Assembly: GCA_015222115.1 (NCBI GenBank) | Contig: JADFUO010000475.1 | Span: 1-5,416, forward strand | DNA from: Bacteroidota bacterium | GTDB taxonomy: Bacteria; Bacteroidota; Bacteroidia; Bacteroidales; JADFUO01 | Length of the DNA stretch: 5,416 nt | Reading direction: 5' to 3' | Shown here: piece by piece, positions 1-5,416 of the stretch | Numbering within the stretch: the first letter of the stretch is position 1 | How the letters are laid out: each line of letters begins with the position of its first letter | Program-made: the position numbers and the translations under genes | The notes under the pieces: model-generated | Told to the model about the DNA's origin: nothing | The model's database searches: none | Seen by the model: only the letters and a program-made list of their open reading frames with translations

Positions 1-5
1 GAGTT

Positions 6-27
6 GTGAATAACCTGATTAATTCAC
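6..27. repeat. Short inverted repeat in the leader
   Basis: A perfect 6-bp inverted repeat is visible: GTGAAT at 6-11 and ATTCAC at 22-27, separated by 10 bases. It lies about 60 bp upstream of the candidate -7 box of the first gene. It could be an operator half-site pair, the remnant of a hairpin ending an upstream transcript, or chance in AT-rich DNA. There is no T-run directly after it, so a terminator is not well supported. Confidence 0.2.
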
Positions 28-86
28 GAATTTCATTTTTAAGCCATAAATATTATTTCATTATTATCAGATAAATTAGAATTACT

Positions 87-94
87 TATATTTG
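87..94 (+). promoter_or_regulatory. Candidate Bacteroidota -7 promoter box for the DUF5686 gene
   Basis: TATATTTG at 87-94 matches the Bacteroidota sigma-ABfr -7 consensus TAnnTTTG exactly. Transcription would start near position 100, leaving a leader of about 30 nt before the ATG at 130. No convincing -33 TTG/TTTG element lies about 20 bp upstream (the DNA there is TTATTATCAG), so the promoter is only half supported. No Shine-Dalgarno sequence lies between the box and the start codon, which is normal in this phylum. Confidence 0.4.
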
Positions 95-129
95 GAGAAA
101 ATCTAATATTAAATACTTTTAAACTGAAT

Positions 130-2574
130 ATGGCTTTATTAAGAAACTGTTTTTTACTGTTTTTTTTAAATATTTGCTTATTTTCTGTTAGCCAGAATTA
201 TCAAGTTAAAGGAAACGTTATCGATTCCAAAACCAAAGAACCCCTTGCATTTGTAAATATTATTATCAATGATGGAAACTACGGCGGTACAACGGATATT
301 GACGGAAAATTTCAATTAAACTACCCACAACCCATTAAATCATTAAAACTTAGTTATGTTGGTTACGAATCAAAAATATATTTTATAACTAATGATCAGG
401 TAAATAACATAATTGAACTTGAAAGAAAAGATATTCTTCTTCCGGAAATAGTTGTTTTCCCCGGCGAAAATCCCGCTCACCGCATTATAAAAAATGTAAT
501 TAAAAACAGAAATATTAACGACCCTGAGAAACTTCATTCATTTTCCTATACTTCTTATGATAAAATGATATTTACGGCAGATATTGATTCAATACTTAAA
601 AAAGATACTTCATTGCTTGATACTTCAGAAATCAAAATAAAGGAATTTTTTGACAGGCAACATATTTTCCTGATGGAAACTGTTACAGAACGAAAATTCC
701 TGTATCCGGACAAAAATCACGAAAAGGTTATCGCAACAAGAATATCAGGTTTGAAAGACCCGATAATTGTTTTTATGATATCACAAATGCAATCCACATC
801 ATTTTATAACGAAATAATCAGGATATTCAGTAATAACTATATCAATCCGATAAGTAAAGGCAGCACTAACAAATATTTATTCCTGCTTGAAGATACAACT
901 TTCACCGAAAATAATGACACGGTTTTTATTATTTCATACCGCCCGAGAAAAAACACCAATTTTGACGGAATGAAGGGTGTTCTCTCAATAAATTCAAATG
1001 GGTGGGCAATACAAAATGTGATTGCTGAACCGGCAAATGAAAAAATCCGGACAAAAATAAAAATTCAGCAGATGTATGAAATGATTGACGGAAAACAATG
1101 GTTCCCTGTACAATTAAATACTGATATTATTTTTGGCAGTATCGGAGTCTCGGATGGTAATAAAGCTTATAAATTAATGGGAATAGGCAAAAGTTATTTA
1201 AAGGATATCGTTCTGAATCCCGAACTGGTCAGGAAAGAATTTAACAATATTGAAGTTGAAGTTGAACCCGATGCCCATAAAAAGCCAAAAAAATTCTGGA
1301 ATACATATCGTAAAGACAGTCTTACCGATAAGGATATTAAAACTTATCATTTTATTGACAGCATAGGTAAGGCAGAGAACTTTGACAAGTTAGCCAAATC
1401 CTTTGAAACACTTATGACAGGCCGTTTTCCATGGGGATATTTTGATATTGATATAAATAAATTTGTAAAATATAACAGCTACGAAGGATTTTACCTTGGT
1501 CTTGGCTTACATACCAACGACAGAATTTCAAAATTTTTTAAAGTCGGCGGATACTGGGGATACGGCTTTAAAGATAAAACCGCTAAATATGGAGGAGATA
1601 TTAGTTTTTTACTTCACCGTAATTCTGAACTTGAAGTAAAATTTGATTATTTTAATGATGCTGTAGAAAGCGCAGGAGTTAGCTTTTATGATGATAACAA
1701 AGAATTAATTAGTACCGATAATTTCAGGAAATTATTGATTAAACGAATGAATAATACCGAGAGTTATAGTGCATCAGTAAGTTTCAGGATATTAAGGTAT
1801 ATGAAACTGAACGTTTCACTTAGCCGGTCATTTAAACAAGCTTATGGAAATTATAAATACGGATTAAAAGAAGATAATGTTACAGTATTGGTTAATGAAT
1901 TTAATTTCACTGAATTAACGGTTGGCCTCCGGTACGCTTACAAAGAAAAATTTCTGAAAACAAGACGCGTAAATATTTCATTAGGTACTAATTATCCGAT
2001 ATTATGGTTTCAATATACAAAAGGTTTTAACAATCTCTTTAACGGAGAATTTGCTTACAACCGCTTTGACCTTAAACTTGAAAAATCGTTTTATTTTAAA
2101 TATTTAGGAAAATCATCTTTTCGTGTAATGGCAGGTTACATAGACAGTTATCTGCCCTATTGCAATTTATACAATGGAAACGGAAGTTATCGCAAGTTCA
2201 CGATTTTTGCATCCAACAGTTTTGCAACCATGCAAATGAATGAATTTCTTTCAAACAAATATGTAGCATTTTATTTTACTCACAATTTCGGGAAATTGCT
2301 TGTTCACTCCAAAATTTTTCACCCCGAAATTGCAGTTGCTACCAATATCGGATTCGGTTCATTAGATAATAAGGATATGCACTTTAATACTGGTATCAAA
2401 ACAATGGAAAGCGGATATTATGAAAGCGGATTGTTGCTTAATAATTTGATTAACATGAAGTTGTATTCAATTGGTGCCGGGGTTTTCTACCGGTATGGTC
2501 CTTATTCTTTTGATAAAGTCTCTGATAACTTTGCATGGAAATTCACAATAACTTTTCTATCCTTAAAACGCTGA
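130..2574 (+). CDS. DUF5686 and carboxypeptidase-like regulatory domain outer-membrane protein
   Basis: Predicted secreted protein of 814 residues, in the usual size range of its family. Residues 1-21 form a signal peptide (hydrophobic core 8-18, probable cleavage SVS|Q), which supports the ATG at 130. Residues about 24-105 are a CarboxypepD_reg-like Ig fold: YQVKGNVID, EPLAFVNI, the GGTTDIDGKF turn at 52-61, then LSYVGYE. The DUF5686 core follows, opening with ENPAHRIIKNVIKNR at 113-127 and LHSFSYTSYDK at 135-145, which are hallmark positions of that family. From about W435 (WGYFDID) to the C-terminus the sequence is rich in alternating aromatic/polar strands with Tyr/Phe/Gly, and it ends in the strand FAWKFTITFLSL. 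This suggests a transmembrane beta-barrel in the outer membrane. The biochemical role of the family is unknown. The N-terminal fold is the same type that precedes SusC-like TonB receptors, but no plug or TonB box is seen. The downstream transporter gene is co-directional after 68 bp, but I see no clear functional tie. The assignment is firm; barrel topology is inferred. Confidence 0.93.
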   Translation: MALLRNCFLLFFLNICLFSVSQNYQVKGNVIDSKTKEPLAFVNIIINDGNYGGTTDIDGKFQLNYPQPIKSLKLSYVGYESKIYFITNDQVNNIIELERKDILLPEIVVFPGENPAHRIIKNVIKNRNINDPEKLHSFSYTSYDKMIFTADIDSILKKDTSLLDTSEIKIKEFFDRQHIFLMETVTERKFLYPDKNHEKVIATRISGLKDPIIVFMISQMQSTSFYNEIIRIFSNNYINPISKGSTNKYLFLLEDTTFTENNDTVFIISYRPRKNTNFDGMKGVLSINSNGWAIQNVIAEPANEKIRTKIKIQQMYEMIDGKQWFPVQLNTDIIFGSIGVSDGNKAYKLMGIGKSYLKDIVLNPELVRKEFNNIEVEVEPDAHKKPKKFWNTYRKDSLTDKDIKTYHFIDSIGKAENFDKLAKSFETLMTGRFPWGYFDIDINKFVKYNSYEGFYLGLGLHTNDRISKFFKVGGYWGYGFKDKTAKYGGDISFLLHRNSELEVKFDYFNDAVESAGVSFYDDNKELISTDNFRKLLIKRMNNTESYSASVSFRILRYMKLNVSLSRSFKQAYGNYKYGLKEDNVTVLVNEFNFTELTVGLRYAYKEKFLKTRRVNISLGTNYPILWFQYTKGFNNLFNGEFAYNRFDLKLEKSFYFKYLGKSSFRVMAGYIDSYLPYCNLYNGNGSYRKFTIFASNSFATMQMNEFLSNKYVAFYFTHNFGKLLVHSKIFHPEIAVATNIGFGSLDNKDMHFNTGIKTMESGYYESGLLLNNLINMKLYSIGAGVFYRYGPYSFDKVSDNFAWKFTITFLSLKR

Positions 2575-2642
2575 TTATATTTTTTCGTAAAAAATAATAT
2601 GATTTTTAAAAATGTTTTATCTTTACTGCAAATCTTAAAACT

Positions 2643-3722
2643 ATGTTTCAAAAATATCGTTTATTCTTCTACATCGTAATAATCCTTGCAGTAGTGTTTT
2701 TACTATGGTTTTATTCCACAATAGTAATTTATATTTTAATAGCTGCGGTGTTATCAATTATCGGGCAGCCATTGGTTCAATTACTGGATAGAATTAAAAT
2801 TCCACATGTATTGAGTGCCTTATTGGCATTGTTAATAATGATTGTTTTTTTCCTTTCTATTTTCGCGATATTCGTGCCATTATTTATTCGGGAAGCTGGA
2901 ATGATCTCACAGCTTAACATTGGTGCCATTGCAGAAGAATTTAAGGAACCTTTGAAGGAACTGAAGGAGTTATTAGTAAGGTATAATATAATGGGAGCTG
3001 ATGAAACCTTAGCACATTATTTTAGTCAACGGCTGGAATCTATAGTAAGTATTGCCACATTCTCAGGTATTATTAAACATATATTAAGTGAAACAGGAGC
3101 ATTTTTCGTAGGAACATTTTCAGTTGCATTTATTACATTTTTCTTTTTAGAGGACAAAAATTTATTTAAAAATTTTATTTTGCTTTTGGTAAATGAAAAA
3201 TATCATGATAAAACCCAAAGGGTATTATCTAAAAGCAAAAAATTATTACAACGGTATTTTATCGGATTAATCTGCGATATTACTTTAATGATGACCCTTA
3301 TAAGCATTGCAATGACCTTATGGGGAGTACATAATGCCTTGCTTATCGGATTTTTTGCCGGTCTTGTTGTTATAATTCCTTATATCGGACCAATGATAGG
3401 GCTAACACTGGCAGTGGTCATTGGTGTTACAAGTGCTTTAAGTGTTGATGTTCATATTTTAATACTTCCACTTGTTTTAAAGATAGGTTTAACATATTTT
3501 ATAATTAATGCCTGCGACGGAATGATTTTTCAACCGCTGATATATGGAAAAAGCGTTAAAGCAAGCCCGCTTGAGATATTCCTGATAATTCTGATATCAG
3601 GAACAACAGCAGGATTTGAAGGTATGATGGTTGCAATACCTACTTATACATTTATCAGGATTATCGCCAAAGAATTTCTGAGTCAGTTCAGGGCAGTGAA
3701 AAAACTAACTGAAAAAATGTAA
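2643..3722 (+). CDS. AI-2E family transporter (PerM/TqsA-type), first tandem copy
   Basis: Polytopic inner-membrane protein of 359 residues, family PF01594. Hydrophobic segments lie at about 7-24, 26-43, 57-83, 149-170, 203-226, 230-264, 270-291 and 308-342. A hydrophilic region (about 84-132) separates the third and fourth segments, as expected for this family. Signature motifs are GFFAGLVVIIPYIGP (236-250), QPLIYGKSVKASPLEIF (297-313) and GMMVAIP (327-333). Characterised relatives have been assigned to autoinducer-2 export (TqsA) or to sodium/proton antiport, so the substrate here is open. No luxS or quorum gene is in view. The ATG is the first in frame after a stop at 2607-2609, and the N-terminus (MFQKY) matches that of the next gene (MLKKY). 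There is no Shine-Dalgarno sequence. A box with one mismatch to the -7 consensus (TATCTTTA at 2618-2625) could give the gene its own start, or it may be read through from the upstream gene. Family assignment is firm, substrate unknown. Confidence 0.92.
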   Translation: MFQKYRLFFYIVIILAVVFLLWFYSTIVIYILIAAVLSIIGQPLVQLLDRIKIPHVLSALLALLIMIVFFLSIFAIFVPLFIREAGMISQLNIGAIAEEFKEPLKELKELLVRYNIMGADETLAHYFSQRLESIVSIATFSGIIKHILSETGAFFVGTFSVAFITFFFLEDKNLFKNFILLLVNEKYHDKTQRVLSKSKKLLQRYFIGLICDITLMMTLISIAMTLWGVHNALLIGFFAGLVVIIPYIGPMIGLTLAVVIGVTSALSVDVHILILPLVLKIGLTYFIINACDGMIFQPLIYGKSVKASPLEIFLIILISGTTAGFEGMMVAIPTYTFIRIIAKEFLSQFRAVKKLTEKM

Positions 3723-3804
3723 CTTACCAGGACATATTTAGCTTAAACTAATTTGTTAATTCATAACAATAGTGTTAAGTTAAGTATAAAATAACTGTTT
3801 CAAA

Positions 3805-3826
3805 AAGGCTAAGGCTGAGGCTGAGG
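3805..3826. repeat. Degenerate hexamer tandem repeat
   Basis: Consecutive 6-bp units AAGGCT, AAGGCT, GAGGCT and the partial GAGG are visible, a purine-rich R-AGGCT array. It lies between the two AI-2E genes in otherwise strongly AT-rich DNA, so it stands out by base composition. It could be a slippage-prone tract or a dispersed intergenic repeat. No coding role is seen in any frame. Confidence 0.7.
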
Positions 3827-3868
3827 AAAAATTTCAATACTTATACAATGAATGCTTTTTAATCGAAT

Positions 3869-3889
3869 AACTTATAACATATAACAAAT
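3869..3889. repeat. Degenerate heptamer tandem repeat (AACWWAT)
   Basis: Three adjoining 7-bp units share the pattern AAC followed by four A/T bases: AACTTAT, AACATAT, AACAAAT. In a region this rich in A and T, chance is a serious alternative. The unit length equals that of the clearer tract at 5144-5178. Confidence 0.4.
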
Positions 3890-3945
3890 AAAATATTAAT
3901 CATTTAAACCTTATTTTTATTAACAAATTTTTTAAAGTAATAGCT

Positions 3946-3953
3946 TAAATTTA
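3946..3953 (+). promoter_or_regulatory. Possible -7 box for the second AI-2E gene
   Basis: TAAATTTA at 3946-3953 matches TAnnTTTG in all but the last base, 17 bp before the ATG at 3971. A transcript from here would have a leader of only about 10 nt. No clear -33 element is visible. The 248-bp gap from the preceding gene makes a separate promoter plausible, but this box is weak. Confidence 0.22.
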
Positions 3954-3970
3954 CATCAAAACTTTTCGTC

Positions 3971-5065
3971 ATGCTAAAAAAATATCACTTGCTTTTTTTA
4001 ATTATCGGGATACTGCTTGCTGCATTTATAGTATGGTATTTCTCAAATATTGTAATATATGTTTTAGTTTCTGTTGTACTATCATTCATTGGTCATCCTC
4101 TGTTAAAGTATTTGGATAAAATAAAAATCGGAAAATTTAAAATTCCACATTCATTAAATGCCTTTATAACTTTGTTAGTAATACTTTTCGTTTTTGTATG
4201 TTTTATTTGGTTCTTCGTGCCATTGATAACAAACCAGGCAAATATGATATCAAATATTAATATTAATGAAACCGGGGATTATTTCAAAGACAACATAACA
4301 GTAATTCAGGGTTTTCTGATTAAACATAACATAATCAATGCAGACGAAACTATTATAAGTGCCATACAAGCACAAATTGAATCAGTGATTAGTATTGCAA
4401 CTTTCTCAAATGTCTTCAAAAATCTGCTAAGTGCAACAGGAAGTTTTTTTATGGGGACTTTTTCAATCATATTTATTACATTTTTCTTTTTACGTGATGA
4501 ACACATGTTCAGTAATTTTATTATATTAATTGTGCCTGAAAAGTATGAAAAAGAAGTAGTTCATGTTTTAACACAATGCAAATCACTTTTATCACGATAT
4601 TTTATAGGTTTGATTTTAGAACTAATATCAATGATGATTTTAATAACAATCGGGTTATCAATATTAGGTGTAAAGAATGCATTGATAATTGGTTTTCTTG
4701 GCGGATTAATGAATATTATTCCTTACCTGGGTCCGATTATCGGTGCAAGTATGGGTGTGGTTATGGGAGTAACTACTACCCTTAGTCTTGGAATGTATGA
4801 CCAGGTTGGTTTCTTTGCCTTAGGGATAATTGCAGTTTTTATTATTGCTAATTTAATTGATAATATTCTTCTTCAGCCATTAATATATTCAAGCAGTATA
4901 AAAGCGCGCCCAATTGAAATATTCCTTGTAATTATTATGGGTGGAACAATTGCCGGTATTCCCGGTATGATACTCGCTATTCCTTCATACACGATACTCA
5001 GAGTTGTTGCAAAGGAATTTCTCAGCAGGTTCAGACTGGTGAAAAAACTGACTGAAAAAATATAA
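3971..5065 (+). CDS. AI-2E family transporter (PerM/TqsA-type), second tandem copy
   Basis: Inner-membrane protein of 364 residues, family PF01594, and a paralog of the preceding gene. It aligns end to end with one indel, five extra residues (GKFKI, 54-58) in the loop before the third hydrophobic segment. By hand count 178 of 359 aligned positions are identical. Signature motifs are IGFLGGLMNIIPYLGP (240-255), QPLIYSSSIKARPIEIF (302-318) and GMILAIP (332-338). The tail AKEFLSRFRLVKKLTEK is almost the same in both copies. The hydrophilic region between segments three and four (about 89-137) is the most divergent part, apart from the shared NIxxADET and ESxxSIATFS stretches. This may reflect different cargo or partners. 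The start is supported by the matching N-terminus (MLKKY/MFQKY). Translation lacks a Shine-Dalgarno sequence. Substrate unknown; about half-identity suggests an old duplication retained for a purpose rather than a recent copy. Confidence 0.92.
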   Translation: MLKKYHLLFLIIGILLAAFIVWYFSNIVIYVLVSVVLSFIGHPLLKYLDKIKIGKFKIPHSLNAFITLLVILFVFVCFIWFFVPLITNQANMISNININETGDYFKDNITVIQGFLIKHNIINADETIISAIQAQIESVISIATFSNVFKNLLSATGSFFMGTFSIIFITFFFLRDEHMFSNFIILIVPEKYEKEVVHVLTQCKSLLSRYFIGLILELISMMILITIGLSILGVKNALIIGFLGGLMNIIPYLGPIIGASMGVVMGVTTTLSLGMYDQVGFFALGIIAVFIIANLIDNILLQPLIYSSSIKARPIEIFLVIIMGGTIAGIPGMILAIPSYTILRVVAKEFLSRFRLVKKLTEKI

Positions 5066-5109
5066 AGATTTTAGTGAAGTTTCTATATTATTTTTTAATC
5101 AATTTTATA

Positions 5110-5127
5110 ACTTAAGTCGTCTTAAGT
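5110..5127 (+). terminator. Possible hairpin downstream of the second AI-2E gene
   Basis: ACTTAAG (5110-5116) and CTTAAGT (5121-5127) form a perfect 7-bp stem with a 4-base TCGT loop, 44 bp after the stop codon. The stem has only two G-C pairs and is followed by AATAATTAAAC rather than a T-run, so it is a poor intrinsic terminator by standard rules. It might instead be a binding palindrome, since CTTAAG is itself a palindrome occurring twice here. Confidence 0.25.
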
Positions 5128-5143
5128 AATAATTAAACAAACA

Positions 5144-5178
5144 GTTGCGTGTTGCGTGTTACGAGTTACGGGTTGCCA
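5144..5178. repeat. Five-unit degenerate heptamer tandem repeat
   Basis: Five in-phase 7-bp units occur without a gap: GTTGCGT, GTTGCGT, GTTACGA, GTTACGG, GTTGCCA. Each starts with GTT, and four of the five carry CG at positions 5-6. The first two are identical; the rest drift by one to three bases. The tract is richer in G+C than the flanking DNA and lies only in intergenic space. It resembles in kind the short-unit heptamer repeats known from cyanobacterial genomes (STRR), but the sequence differs and any role is unknown. Confidence 0.8.
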
Positions 5179-5238
5179 CACAGATTGGTAGCTTAATTAT
5201 TGTACTTTTTTCTTAATGCTACAGATTTTCATTTTTCC

Positions 5239-5382
5239 TTACGGACGTTGATTTTTAATAGGCCGATCTTTCAATACCCCCTGACCTTTTAGAATTCTCT
5301 TAGAATCTCTTGCTTCAATAAAAAGCGAGGGCCTTGTGTTAAGCAATCCTTGAGCGAGCTTAATGGTTAATTTTAGATACAT
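5239..5382 (-). CDS. Small basic hypothetical protein (47 codons)
   Basis: On the minus strand an ATG at 5382-5380 opens 47 codons ending in TAA at 5241-5239, with an in-frame TAA shortly upstream of the ATG. The peptide begins MYLKLTIKLAQGLLNTRPSL, continues through FIEARDSKRILKGQGVLKD and ends RPIKNQRP. It has 11 Lys/Arg against 3 Asp/Glu, no membrane segment and no signal peptide. The mixed composition looks more like a real protein than translated AT-rich spacer. The block has 54 G+C in 144 bases by hand count, higher than the AI-2E genes alongside, and uses codons such as AGG, CCC and TCG that look foreign here. I do not recognise a family. Alternatives are a decayed fragment of a longer gene, or a non-coding dispersed repeat that happens to be open. 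No Shine-Dalgarno sequence precedes it; an 8-T run does. Confidence 0.35.
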   Translation of the reverse strand: MYLKLTIKLAQGLLNTRPSLFIEARDSKRILKGQGVLKDRPIKNQRP

Positions 5383-5416
5383 GAAAAAAAATAATTATAC
5401 TGAAACGCATACATAC
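5381..5416 (+). CDS. Possible 5' end of a plus-strand gene, cut by the window edge
   Basis: An ATG at 5381-5383 followed by AAA AAA AAT starts a frame (MKKNNYTETHTY) that stays open for 12 codons to the window end. A Lys/Asn-rich start is common in AT-rich Bacteroidota genes. Twelve codons are too few to judge coding. The ATG shares bases with the minus-strand ATG at 5382-5380, so the two starts would be divergent and overlapping, and at most one is likely to be used. Confidence 0.2.
   Translation, partial: MKKNNYTETHTY

Larger units (their letters stand above)
5066..5416. other. Gene-poor 3' region with hairpin, heptamer tract and small ORFs
   Basis: These 351 bases hold no long open frame on either strand. 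In order they contain an AT-rich tail after the second AI-2E gene, a perfect 7-bp hairpin (5110-5127), the heptamer tract (5144-5178), an AT-rich stretch with an imperfect inverted repeat (GTAGC 5188-5192 with GCTAC 5218-5222, extended by TTAA/TTAA across one bulged T), and a G+C-richer block (5239-5382) that is open on the minus strand. ACAGATT occurs twice, at 5180-5186 and 5221-5227. No tRNA-like cloverleaf was recognised. Confidence 0.6.

Noticed and set aside
4..28. CRP/FNR-like operator (TTGTGA ... TCACG)
   Set aside because: The half-sites are 14 bases apart rather than the 6 (CRP) or 4 (FNR) expected, and the second half is imperfect.
2578..2596. 8-bp inverted repeat with CGT loop just after the DUF5686 gene, considered as a terminator
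   Set aside because: The stem is made only of A-T pairs (TATTTTTT with AAAAAATA) and would be too weak; such palindromes are expected by chance in T-run/A-run DNA.
4306..4506. Minus-strand open frame of 66 codons inside the second AI-2E gene
   Set aside because: It lies wholly antisense to a well-supported membrane-protein gene, has no family resemblance, and is explained by the biased codon composition of the plus strand.
4576..4785. Plus-strand open frame of 69 codons in another frame of the second AI-2E gene
   Set aside because: It is fully contained in the transporter gene and gives an Asn/Tyr/Ile-rich low-complexity translation typical of a shifted reading frame.
2643..5065. Naming the two transporters tqsA or perM and inferring AI-2 quorum sensing
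   Set aside because: The family covers unrelated substrates, no luxS, lsr or receptor gene is present, and the motifs seen are family-wide.
5110..5238. CRISPR array or att site around the heptamer repeats
   Set aside because: Units are contiguous with no spacers, and no integrase, tRNA end or cas gene is nearby.

Overview
The window reads as chromosomal DNA of a low-G+C member of the Bacteroidota. Three things point there. The first gene is a DUF5686 / carboxypeptidase-regulatory-like outer-membrane protein, a family typical of that phylum. The large genes lack Shine-Dalgarno sequences. A perfect match to the Bacteroidota -7 promoter box (TAnnTTTG) precedes the first gene. I cannot place the organism more finely; an uncultured, Bacteroidales-like lineage would fit.

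Layout. Bases 1-129 are a non-coding leader with a small inverted repeat and the candidate promoter. Bases 130-2574 encode an 814-residue secreted protein: signal peptide, Ig-like CarboxypepD_reg domain, DUF5686 core and a beta-strand-rich C-terminal half that is probably an outer-membrane barrel. After 68 bp come two co-directional AI-2E family (PerM/TqsA-type, PF01594) inner-membrane proteins at 2643-3722 and 3971-5065. They are tandem paralogs: by hand alignment they share 178 of 359 positions, with a single 5-residue indel. Between them lie 248 bp of AT-rich DNA carrying two short tandem-repeat tracts, one hexameric and one heptameric. Bases 5066-5416 hold no long gene. They contain an AT-rich hairpin, a five-unit degenerate heptamer tract, a minus-strand open frame of 47 codons (5239-5382) that looks more protein-like and richer in G+C than its surroundings, and possibly the first 12 codons of a plus-strand gene.

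How the genes work together. The two AI-2E proteins may be alternative or partner transporters, but their substrates cannot be read from sequence. No functional link with the DUF5686 protein is evident beyond shared orientation. No mobile element, tRNA, rRNA, CRISPR array or recognisable defence system is visible. The most unusual features are the three short-period repeat tracts confined to intergenic DNA and the small basic minus-strand ORF.
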